A stretch of DNA of 6,599 nt from a bacterium (GCA_009773075.1 WOUX01000305.1:1-6599); one strand, 5' to 3'. Numbered from the stretch's first letter, positions 1 to 6,326 are shown. Notes: generated from the sequence alone by a model not told the origin. A program made the numbers and translations.

Positions 1-80
1 GATTTTGTCTTACCCGCTTTTCTGGCAGCTTTTGTAATCATCTCTTCTTTTTTGGGGGGTATTCTTAAGCTTAAAGGCAT
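1..80 (-). CDS. Ribbon-helix-helix (CopG-like) antitoxin/regulator, N-terminal end (partial)
   Basis: Only the first 26 codons and part of the next are inside the window; the gene runs off the left edge. The start MPLSLRIPPKKEEMITKAAR followed by KAGKTK is typical of small ribbon-helix-helix DNA-binding antitoxins of the CopG/DUF1778 kind. In these, a short beta strand (SLRIP) precedes a helix, and a GKTK/GRSKS-type turn leads into the second helix. GAGGAGG (96-90) sits 9 nt before ATG 80, and a strong-looking promoter lies upstream. In such systems a toxin gene usually follows directly, which would be outside this window. The family call rests on a short N-terminus, so the partner and subtype are unknown. 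Confidence 0.7.
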   Translation of the reverse strand, partial: MPLSLRIPPKKEEMITKAARKAGKTK

Positions 81-279
81 AGGCGCAATCCTCCTCGTAT
101 CGCATTTTAATAAATTGTATCTCAAAATAGTTATGGTATCAATGGTTAACAGAAAAAATCGGTGGCTGCTTTTTGAGTTCATCGAGGATCTTAATCATAA
201 AACAGGTTTTGATCTTCCATCTCCTACTTCATCTTGCAGATATGTACCTCGATCTCTTTGACATCCTTCAGTAAATCCA
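81..279. other. Non-coding stretch between the HEPN stump and the RHH gene
   Basis: No convincing gene is present on either strand. On the minus strand a 34-codon stop-free run at 227-328 (partly under the HEPN stump) begins KAFCPYHYGET and ends in HICKMK, with stops on both sides. It may be the remnant of a small Cys-containing protein, but I cannot name it. The last 60 nt hold the promoter and ribosome-binding site of the RHH gene. Confidence 0.5.
114..142 (-). promoter_or_regulatory. Sigma70-type promoter for the RHH gene
   Basis: On the minus strand TTGATA (142-137) and TACAAT (119-114) are separated by exactly 17 nt; each matches the consensus at five of six positions. Transcription would begin near 107 and give a leader of about 27 nt. 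Three GATAC pentamers at 140-136, 121-117 and 101-97 lie across it at 19-20 nt spacing and may be operator sites. This is a prediction from sequence alone. Confidence 0.5.
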
Positions 280-426
280 CTATTTTTGATGTACCAGTTT
301 CACCGTAGTGATATGGGCAGAAGGCTTTCTAAAACTGATACGATTTTCCAGCATACACCCGGCATCAGAGAGAGTTTCTTCAGCTTGTCTGAGTCGGTAA
401 ATCAACAAGGTCTCCTTGTCGGTCAT
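280..426 (-). pseudogene. Truncated HEPN-domain toxin partner of the MNT protein
   Basis: The frame starts at ATG 426, overlapping the MNT stop as ATGA, and encodes 48 residues. Residues 1-33 (MTDKETLLIYRL, then QAEETLSD, AGCMLENRISFR) match the first helices of HEPN proteins of the COG1895 kind. There, a segment such as S-x-V-N-R-A-Y-Y-A-M-F and about 90 further residues should follow. Instead the sequence changes to KPSAHITTVKLVHQK and stops at 280. Neither other frame downstream shows the missing HEPN helices or the R-x4-6-H RNase motif, so this is a deletion or replacement rather than a simple frameshift. The product cannot be an active HEPN RNase. Confidence 0.75.
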
Positions 427-740
427 ATTCCTATGCCCTCTTCTGCAATATTCTTAACAATGGGAGAGGATCTCAACGGTGTGTTTTCGATTTCATCCCT
501 GGTAAAAATGAGGGGAGAAATTACCAGATGGTTTTCAAAACCAACTTCCCAGACAGTATCGAAAATTAGCTCCTTCAGTCTCCTGTCAAGCGATTCAACC
601 TCTAAAAAGATATCAAGATCGGAAAATTCATCGGCATCCCCCCGTGCCCTGGAACCGAACACCTTCACATCAACAATTTGTACAACTTCTGACAATCTTT
701 TTTTCAGTTCCTCGGCTATTCGTTTATCATTTTCGATCAT
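423..740 (-). CDS. MNT-type minimal nucleotidyltransferase (HEPN/MNT antitoxin)
   Basis: The 105-residue protein has the nucleotidyltransferase signature GSRARG (29-34) followed by SDLDI (40-44), giving the GS-x(n)-DxD arrangement with Asp41 and Asp43 as metal ligands. In HEPN/MNT toxin-antitoxin pairs, such as MntA/HepT, the MNT protein neutralises the HEPN RNase, in the best-studied case by adding AMP to a tyrosine near its active site. The C-terminal stretch (VISPLIFTRDEIE, residues 73-85) fits the stand-alone MNT proteins paired with HEPN partners. ATG 740 has AAGAGG 8 nt upstream. Its stop codon overlaps the start of the HEPN reading frame (ATGA at 423-426), the usual coupling for these pairs. 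The gene looks intact although its partner is truncated. Confidence 0.88.
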   Translation of the reverse strand: MIENDKRIAEELKKRLSEVVQIVDVKVFGSRARGDADEFSDLDIFLEVESLDRRLKELIFDTVWEVGFENHLVISPLIFTRDEIENTPLRSSPIVKNIAEEGIGI

Positions 741-781
741 CGTATCTACCTCTTAATGAAATTGAAATACCTCTTCCCCCT

Positions 782-985
782 TCATACCTTGTCTTTGTAT
801 ATAGAGATAAACCGCCTAAGAGAACGATCATATGTCTTTTCAACTTCAGGAGGAAAAAGGCATGCCGGTAATTGTTTCATCTTCCAGTGGTATGCTGAAC
901 ACTCACAGCACCTCCCTTTTTTATCGCAGGGCTCATAGGTACAATTACAGCGCTCCAAATTAGCTCCTGTATTATGGCATTCCAT
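782..985 (-). CDS. Small Cys-rich protein, DUF6485-like
   Basis: The 67-residue protein has eight cysteines at residues 3, 13, 15, 20, 26, 27, 29 and 42. The core reads CNCTYEPCDKKGRCCECSAY, followed by the segment QLPACLFPPEVEKTYDRS. I recognise this as a small conserved family annotated DUF6485 in anaerobic bacteria and some archaea, of unknown function. The Cys spacing suggests a bound metal or Fe-S cluster, which is my inference. There is no signal peptide or membrane segment, so it should be cytoplasmic. ATG 985 has GGGAG 7 nt upstream, lying just before the TAA of the M18 gene, and the two genes are only 4 nt apart. Translation may therefore depend on ribosomes finishing the M18 gene, which is now frameshifted. 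Confidence 0.85.
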   Translation of the reverse strand: MECHNTGANLERCNCTYEPCDKKGRCCECSAYHWKMKQLPACLFPPEVEKTYDRSLRRFISIYKDKV

Positions 986-989
986 ACTT

Positions 990-2371
990 TTACTCCCTGT
1001 CTTCGCTAAGGAATACTCTATACCCTTTATAGGTCATATAAACGTCGGCTTTGCTGGATACTTCAAAGGGTGAGTGCATACCAAGGAGAGCTACCCCGCA
1101 GTCTACTATATCCATTCCGTAGCTTGCAAGATATTTGGCTATAGTTCCCCCACCGCCCTCGTCCACCTTGCCCAGTTCACCAGTTTGCCAGACAATACTG
1201 TTACGGTTAAAGACCTGCCTAAGCCATCCTACATATTCTGCACTGGCATCACTGGAACCTGATTTTCCTCTGGAACCAGTAAACTTTGTAATACAGATTC
1301 CGTACCCCAGCCTTGCGGCATTCCTCTTTTCATGAACATCCTGGTAATCCGGATCAAGGGCACCATTAACATCAGCGGAGATAGCCCGGGAGTTCATCAG
1401 AGTTCTTCTCACAGCCCCATCATCTGCCTTAACACCCTCAAGGGATAACATATCGGCAACCACGGCATCCAGAAATCTGGATTTAGCGCCCGTATTTCCT
1501 TCACTACCTATCTCTTCCTTATCAAGGAACAGGACCAAAACAGTTTCTTCAGGGTTATTTATGTCTCCTATTGCACGCATGCTGGTATATGCGCATGACC
1601 TATCATCCTGCCCGTAAGAACCTATCAGGCTCCTATCCCATCCTATGTCCCTGGCCTTTTCAGATGGCACCAGTTCCAGTTCAGCACTGGTAAAATCCTC
1701 TTCGATCAAGCCAAAATTATCATTGAGGTATTTAAGAACCTGGAGCTTTATTCTATCCTTGGTATCCTTATCAGGAAATGGTATGCTTCCAGCAAGTATG
1801 TTTAGTTTTTCACCGACAACCGCATCCTCCAGTTTCTTTTCGTATTGAGCCTTATGGGCAAGGTGGGGAAGCAAATCAACTATGGTAAAGATCGGCTCAG
1901 TCTCTTTTTCTCCTAAGTCTCTTTTTCTCCTAAGCTTAAATCCATCTCGCTTCCATCCTTTTTGATAATCTTCCCATGCAAGGCCAATGGGCGAGAAACC
2001 CACTGGTATTTCTTTATTCCCCCGTAATAATGGGTTTTAAGTAGGGCCAGATCAACATCTTCATACAAGGGATTTTGCTTTAAATCCAGACGAGGCGAAT
2101 CTATGTGAGAAGCAATTATTCTTATTCCCTTTTCTATTGGCTTTTTTCCCAGGATGCCCATAGCTATGGTTTTGTTGTGGAATGCCCGATAGACCTTTTT
2201 TGTTTTTCCTGAAGGCTTTTCAATCCTTTTAAATCCCTTTTCTTCTGCAAATTTGATGATCTCTTTAACTGCTTGCCGTTCTGTCTTGGCTCTGTTAAGA
2301 AATTCTTTATATCCTTCTGCGAAGAGAAAGACCCCCTCTTTTTCTTTGTTGTCCAGTCGGTCCCAGACCAT
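990..2371 (-). pseudogene. M18 family aminopeptidase, frameshifted by a 17-bp tandem duplication
   Basis: M18 enzymes are cytoplasmic two-metal aminopeptidases, usually dodecameric. Here the gene is in two overlapping frames. The first, 1913-2371, gives 152 residues from ATG 2371 to a stop at 1913. The second, 990-2003, carries the rest; its GTG at 2003 is only an in-frame codon with no role expected. Removing one copy of the tandem repeat at 1901-1934 restores a single 454-residue protein, a normal M18 length. In the restored numbering the metal and catalytic residues are all present: SHIDSP His89, YGQDD Asp250, DKEEIGS Glu280/Glu281, ISADV Asp328 and LGMHSPFEVSSK His427. The GKVDEGGGGT stretch is also intact. 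Only the duplication is wrong, so the lesion is recent, phase-variable, or an assembly error. The start lies 18 nt after the upstream stop; an in-frame TAG just upstream rules out a longer N-terminus, which is about 15-25 residues shorter than in many relatives. Confidence 0.9.
1901..1934. repeat. Perfect 17-bp tandem duplication inside the M18 aminopeptidase gene
   Basis: Positions 1901-1917 and 1918-1934 are identical (tctctttttctcctaag), and two more bases to the left (1899-1900) continue the period. On the coding strand each copy encodes LGEKE in one frame. Since 17 is not a multiple of 3, the second copy shifts the frame and brings a TAG into phase at 1915-1913. Confidence 0.98.
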
Positions 2372-2389
2372 GTCCTTTTGCTAGCTCTT

Positions 2390-2995
2390 CTATCCCTTTC
2401 CTAAAGCCTTCAATGTTTCCTTAAAGACCTTGTAAAATCTATCATTATCGGAAATAGACTTTCTGAGTATATTCTTTATCTGGGACAAATCTTTCTGGTT
2501 GATAACCACGTTTGCACTCTTTGAAAAGGCCATCATATTATCAAGGGTGGTGTATTGCTTCCCGATTAGTACGAAAAAGATATTTCTTCTGGTGACTATA
2601 GGCATGGGTTGGATGTGATTTAAAACAGGATTCTCAGACGGGGGCCCTCCACCGAACTCCTCATTGAGAACAATAACATCATAATGGGTAAACCTCATCT
2701 TCTCCAGCACATCTTTGGGATCTATTCCTGCACTCACCCTGTACCCTAGCTCTTTCAATGCCGATATTAGTATTTCTTGATTGGATTGATTACTATCACA
2801 GATTAAGGCTGTTTTTTCATCATCTTGAAAGGAGTCGACCATTGTTTCATCAGAAGTCTCCTCTGGTGGCGTTCTAGTATCAACGGAGATATTAGCATTA
2901 CATTTAGGGCACGGGATGTTTACTAGCTTATCTTTAGGTAACTTTTCATCCGGAATCTTTAGTCTGGTTTTACAAGTTTCACATAAAATCTCCAT
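2390..2995 (-). CDS. Zinc-ribbon / degenerate receiver-domain protein of the pil block
   Basis: The 201-residue cytoplasmic protein has two parts. Residues 1-40 form a zinc ribbon with CETC (5-8) and CPKC (29-32), of the MJ0042-type finger common at bacterial N-termini. An acidic, Glu/Asp/Thr-rich linker (41-60) follows. Residues about 62-180 look like a response-regulator receiver fold: TALICDSNQSNQEILISALK for the first strand and helix, and YDVIVLNEEF (105-114) for the third strand. The phospho-acceptor Asp is replaced by Asn111 and the usual acidic pair near the first strand is reduced to one Asp (67), so normal phosphotransfer is unlikely. AAGGAGG lies 6 nt upstream of ATG 2995, and only 15 nt separate it from the upstream ATPase gene, so the two are surely co-transcribed. 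I infer a regulatory or adaptor role near the pilus motor; no function is known to me. Confidence 0.85.
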   Translation of the reverse strand: MEILCETCKTRLKIPDEKLPKDKLVNIPCPKCNANISVDTRTPPEETSDETMVDSFQDDEKTALICDSNQSNQEILISALKELGYRVSAGIDPKDVLEKMRFTHYDVIVLNEEFGGGPPSENPVLNHIQPMPIVTRRNIFFVLIGKQYTTLDNMMAFSKSANVVINQKDLSQIKNILRKSISDNDRFYKVFKETLKALGKG

Positions 2996-3010
2996 TTGTG
3001 TCCTCCTTAG

Positions 3011-4192
3011 CTATTTCTTCCCGTATGGGTCTTTTTTGCCGTAGTCTTCATCTATGTCTAACCCTTCAATGTCGGTAGTCTTTTCTCCTTTCCCACTCTT
3101 AATCATGTCTATTCCTCTCCCCACTATTGCCTTTTTCGAAGCGTATGCCAGAGCTGTTTCCTCAGTAATCAGCCCTGCTTGGTACTTTTTGATGATGTCT
3201 GTGTCGAATGTCTGCATACCGTAGGCATCTCCTGCTGAGATTATATCATAGAAGGTTTTTCCTTCCGACTCTCCATTTAAAATAGACTCCTTAACCCTGA
3301 GGTTTGTACCCATAATCTCGAATACAGCTACTCTACCGCCCCCAACCTTGGGTAAAAGCCTCTGGCACACTATCCACCTTATAGTGTCTGCCAGACGGAT
3401 CCTGACCTGTCTTTCCTCTTCCTGATCGAACATACCAATAATCCTATTGATTGTCTGCCCTGCATCCACCGTATGAAGAGTGCTCATAACCAGATGTCCT
3501 GTTTCTGCTGCACTTAACCCTATCTCTACCGTTTCCCTGTCCCTCATTTCACCAACCAGAATGACTTTAGGGGCCTGACGAAGGGCTGCCCTCAGGCCGT
3601 TGGCAAATGAATCAAAGTCACTGCCCAACTCCCTTTGGTTAAAGGTCGCCTGTTTGTGAGGATGTACAAATTCTACAGGGTCTTCCAGGGTAATTATGTG
3701 GATAGATTTCGATTCATTCATGTCGTTTAACATAGCAGCCAGAGAGGTAGTCTTTCCGCTACCTGTTGCACCTGTCACCAGGATGAGACCGTTTTTCTCC
3801 TGGGCTATCTTGAGAAAGACCTCCGGGACGCCCAGCCCTTTGATAGTAGGGATTTTAGTCTCCAATTTTCTCATAACTATAGAATAAGAGCCTCTCTGGG
3901 AAAAGATGTTTACCCGGAATCTGGCCTTTCCAGCAAGGTAATAGGATGAGTCACATGACCCCTCTTTTAATAGTGTATGTAGAAGACGACGGTCCTGGTT
4001 AATGAGATTGAGGGAGAATATCTCTGTCTGAAAGGGAGTCAGTTTGTCTATGGGTGGATTCATTGGGACAGAGACCAGTTGTCCGGATGATTCGACCTGC
4101 AAGGGTTTGTCTGCAGTAAAATTTAAATCAGAAACATTGCCATGCGTTTGTAACATAGTATCCAATATGCGGTCAGTTTCAGGCTTTCTCAT
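3011..4192 (-). CDS. PilT/PilU-like type IV pilus retraction ATPase (second paralogue)
   Basis: This is a second GspE/PilT-family ATPase of 393 residues, about 130 nt after pilT. Visible motifs are Walker A GATGSGKT (141-148), Asp box TLEDPVEF (168-175), Walker B VILVGEMRD (210-218) and the His box STLHTVDAGQTINR (237-250). Unlike its neighbour it keeps the segment after the His box: GGGRVAVFEIMGTNLRVKES (284-303) occupies the place of the GRxAxxEI strand and the AIRNLIRE-type motif, although that motif is diverged. The acidic and lysine-rich tail (about 365-393, ending DPYGKK) is longer than in typical PilT and resembles the long tails of PilU-like proteins. ATG 4192 is preferred over an in-frame TTG at 4210, because GGGAGA sits 6 nt upstream of the ATG. 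It probably acts with PilT as an accessory retraction motor. PilT2 or PilU cannot be decided here. Confidence 0.9.
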   Translation of the reverse strand: MRKPETDRILDTMLQTHGNVSDLNFTADKPLQVESSGQLVSVPMNPPIDKLTPFQTEIFSLNLINQDRRLLHTLLKEGSCDSSYYLAGKARFRVNIFSQRGSYSIVMRKLETKIPTIKGLGVPEVFLKIAQEKNGLILVTGATGSGKTTSLAAMLNDMNESKSIHIITLEDPVEFVHPHKQATFNQRELGSDFDSFANGLRAALRQAPKVILVGEMRDRETVEIGLSAAETGHLVMSTLHTVDAGQTINRIIGMFDQEEERQVRIRLADTIRWIVCQRLLPKVGGGRVAVFEIMGTNLRVKESILNGESEGKTFYDIISAGDAYGMQTFDTDIIKKYQAGLITEETALAYASKKAIVGRGIDMIKSGKGEKTTDIEGLDIDEDYGKKDPYGKK

Positions 4193-4322
4193 AGCGTTTC
4201 TCCCAATCAACAGAAGTTTGTGTTTTTAATGCCTGCCAGTTAATCCTTTGTCAGACGTTACTACTCAGGTTGTTTAGTCTGTTAGGCTACAGTCTACAGC
4301 CTATCCACCTGATCAGTTACTG

Positions 4323-5324
4323 TCATACGTCAGTAAAATCACCAGGAGACTTTTTTAAGAAAGGCAGGAATTTAGACTTGTCAATACATTTATTATATGC
4401 CTCATCCGGGTCGATCTGCCCTTTTTGCAGATATTGCATAATAGCATCATCCAGGGACTGCATCCCGTATTTCTTCCCTGTTTGAATTGTAGAGGGCTTT
4501 TTATCTATCCTCTTGAACAGGGTCTGAGCTATTACAGCCTTAATACCATCAGCTAAAGTAGACCTGATCTGGTCCTGTTGATTAGCCGGGAAAACCTCTA
4601 TAACCCTGTCAACTGTTTTAGCAGCACTGGTAGTATGAAGGGTGCCGAATACCAAATGTCCGGTGGCGGCAGCCTCTATTGCCAGCGCGATAGTTTCTAA
4701 ATCTCTCATTTCTCCTACCAGGATGATATCCGGGTCTTCTCGCAATGCCCCTCTCAAAGCCGCTGAAAATGATTTTGTGTGAGATCCTACTTCCCTATGG
4801 TTTACTATACAGCCTTGACTCTTATGGACAAATTCAATGGGATCCTCAACGGTAATAATGTGGTCTTTCCTGTTTTTATTTGCATAGTCTACTATGGCTG
4901 CCAGTGTTGTAGATTTGCCACTCCCTGTTGGCCCTGTTACCAAAACCAGGCCTTTAGGAAGCAAGGCTAGTTTGGTAATTACAGGTGGAAGGCCGAGTTG
5001 TTCTGCTGTTAACACCTCACTGGGAATTTCTCTGAATACGGCTCCGACCCCATATTTCTGTTGAAAAAAGTTGGCCCTGTATCGAGCCAGGCCAGGTATT
5101 TCATACCCAAAGTCCACGTCTCCTGTTTCCTCAAAAGTCTTTACCTTCTCTTCGGGAGCTATTTCATAAAGCATAGCCTTTAGCTCATCATTCTCAAACT
5201 GCTTGTATTTAACCCTTTCCATATCGCCTCTGATACGGAGTATGGGTTGAGAGCCGGATACCAGGTGTAAATCAGAGGCCCCCTGTTCATTCATAAGCTT
5301 AAAAAAGGCATCTATTTTTGCCAT
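4323..5324 (-). CDS. pilT: Type IV pilus retraction ATPase PilT, with internal C-terminal deletion
   Basis: PilT forms a hexameric ATPase at the inner-membrane base of the type IV pilus and powers retraction, driving twitching, DNA uptake and attachment. The 333-residue product has the PAS-like N-terminal domain (ASDLHL at 16-21), Walker A GPTGSGKS (131-138), Asp box TVEDPIEF (158-165), Walker B IILVGEMRD (200-208) and the His box GTLHTTSAAKTVDR (227-240). KRIDKK (271-276) is joined directly to PSTIQTGKKYGMQSLDDA. Family members normally carry about 27 residues between these points, holding the G-R-x-A-x-x-E-I strand and the AIRNLIRE motif; here they are absent with the frame kept. The second ATG of the ORF (5324) is the likely start: AGGAGG touches the first ATG (5330) but lies 6 nt from the second, and MAKIDAFF matches the family N-terminus. 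The family assignment is firm; retraction activity is doubtful. Confidence 0.93.
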   Translation of the reverse strand: MAKIDAFFKLMNEQGASDLHLVSGSQPILRIRGDMERVKYKQFENDELKAMLYEIAPEEKVKTFEETGDVDFGYEIPGLARYRANFFQQKYGVGAVFREIPSEVLTAEQLGLPPVITKLALLPKGLVLVTGPTGSGKSTTLAAIVDYANKNRKDHIITVEDPIEFVHKSQGCIVNHREVGSHTKSFSAALRGALREDPDIILVGEMRDLETIALAIEAAATGHLVFGTLHTTSAAKTVDRVIEVFPANQQDQIRSTLADGIKAVIAQTLFKRIDKKPSTIQTGKKYGMQSLDDAIMQYLQKGQIDPDEAYNKCIDKSKFLPFLKKSPGDFTDV

Positions 5325-5330
5325 TTTCAT

Positions 5331-5336
5331 CCTCCT
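5331..5336 (-). promoter_or_regulatory. Ribosome-binding site that decides the pilT start
   Basis: AGGAGG directly touches the first in-frame ATG (5330), which is too close for initiation there. It is 6 nt from the ATG at 5324, which is ideal. The shorter protein is therefore preferred. Confidence 0.75.
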
Positions 5337-5347
5337 GTTAAATAATT

Positions 5348-5375
5348 AATATAGAGAGCTTTAAAAAAGAGTCCC
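5348..5375 (-). promoter_or_regulatory. Possible weak promoter upstream of pilT
   Basis: TATATT (5353-5348) lies just upstream of the pilT ribosome-binding site, with GGGACT (5375-5370) 16 nt before it as a poor -35. The 127-nt gap after rsmI makes a separate promoter reasonable, but the match is weak. No sigma54-type GG/GC element was seen. Confidence 0.25.
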
Positions 5376-5451
5376 TTTTTCAAAACAAATACAGTTTTTC
5401 AAAGGTCTCATAGAGTAGGGTATAATGGTGATTATAATGGTTAATTATGGG

Positions 5452-6321
5452 TTAGGCAAACAAATTTTTCTTTTTCAATTTCAGGCTTTCCTGATAGACT
5501 TCTCTTTTGGAGATACCTTTTTCTTCTGAAATCATCTTGACCAAGTCCTTCATAGGCAAGTCATATCTCTTTTGATACTCCTGTAATAGTTGAGCTATCG
5601 ACGTATCACATCCACTGTCGGAGGCTCTCTTTCCCGATACCAACAGGGTGATTTCTCCCTTAATTTGTCGCCCATTTAACACGTTTAAGATATGGGTTAT
5701 TTTCCCTCTTATTACCTCTTCAAAGACCTTGGTCAGCTCCCTTGTCACAACTATCTCCCTATCGCCGCATATCTCCAGTAAGTCCTGGAGGGCTGCCCGT
5801 AACCTGTTGGATGATTCATAGAAGACAAGAGTCCTTTTTTCTTCTGCCATCTTTTCAATAAGCTTCTTTCTTGCCGTGATTTTGTTAGGCAGAAAGCCCT
5901 GAAAGACAAAACTGTCTGTAGGTAACCCCGAGACGCTAAGAGCAGTAATTATAGCTGATACCCCTGGTACAGGGATAACCGATATTGAGCCTTGTAGGGC
6001 GAGTTTAATGAGATGATACCCAGGATCTGAAATGCCAGGGGTGCCGGCATCTGAGACAAGAGCTATATTCTCTCCGGTCTCCAGTCGGTCTATGAGTTTT
6101 TTGCCTTTAATAAGTTTATTGTATTCATAATAGCTGGTCAAAGGGGTTTTAATGCTATAATGGTTAAGCAGAATCCTTGTCCTTCTTGTATCTTCAGCGG
6201 CAATCAGGTCAACTTCTTTTAGCGTTCGCAAAGCCCTAAGGGTAATATCCTCCAGATTGCCTATGGGTGTGGCAACGATGTACAGTGTTCCTTTAGATGT
6301 GGAAGGGGTATGCTTGTCCAT
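5452..6321 (-). CDS. rsmI: 16S rRNA (cytidine(1402)-2'-O)-methyltransferase RsmI
   Basis: RsmI uses SAM to methylate the 2'-O of C1402 in the decoding centre of 16S rRNA. The 289-residue product matches the usual length of about 280-290. It shows the tetrapyrrole-methylase-fold motifs in order: VATPIGNLEDI (residues 16-26), AAEDTR (41-46), VSDAGTPGISDPG (89-101), PVPGVSAI (117-124), GFLP (142-145), FYESSNRL (167-174) and RELTKVFEE (194-202). The C-terminal tail of about 50 residues also fits RsmI. I chose the ATG at 6321 because the N-terminus (MDKHTPSTSKGTLYIV) lines up with the start of known RsmI proteins. An in-frame TTG at 6342 would add 7 residues and overlap hsdR. The Shine-Dalgarno is mediocre: GGTGG about 13 nt upstream, inside the end of hsdR, so translation may be coupled to hsdR. 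Confidence 0.95.
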   Translation of the reverse strand: MDKHTPSTSKGTLYIVATPIGNLEDITLRALRTLKEVDLIAAEDTRRTRILLNHYSIKTPLTSYYEYNKLIKGKKLIDRLETGENIALVSDAGTPGISDPGYHLIKLALQGSISVIPVPGVSAIITALSVSGLPTDSFVFQGFLPNKITARKKLIEKMAEEKRTLVFYESSNRLRAALQDLLEICGDREIVVTRELTKVFEEVIRGKITHILNVLNGRQIKGEITLLVSGKRASDSGCDTSIAQLLQEYQKRYDLPMKDLVKMISEEKGISKREVYQESLKLKKKNLFA

Positions 6322-6326
6322 GATTT

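Noticed and set aside
182..254. ATCGAGG and CCTCGAT as an inverted repeat
   Set aside because: The arms are 7 bp and about 60 nt apart, which is easily chance and is not linked to any promoter.
52..261. Plus-strand frame of 69 codons near the left edge
   Set aside because: No recognisable domain or ribosome-binding site, and it overlaps the RHH gene and its promoter on the other strand.
286..756. Open plus-strand frame of 156 codons
   Set aside because: It is antisense to the MNT gene and HEPN stump, has a Ser-rich composition typical of a shadow frame, and shows no domain.
990..2003. C-terminal M18 frame as an independent gene starting at GTG 2003
   Set aside because: The first 29 residues are out-of-frame translation of the M18 N-terminal part, and a proper M18 needs His89 from the other frame.
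4283..4303. Inverted repeat taggct / agccta with a 9-nt loop between the two ATPase genes, considered as a terminator or attenuator
   Set aside because: The stem is only 6 bp, the loop is long, and no T-run follows in the direction of transcription.
4270..4485. Plus-strand frame over the pilT 3' end
   Set aside because: Antisense to the PilT C-terminus, with no ribosome-binding site or domain.
5363..5381. AAAAAG / CTTTTT hairpin considered as a Rho-independent terminator after rsmI
   Set aside because: The stem is almost all A-T pairs around a 5-nt loop and would be too unstable.
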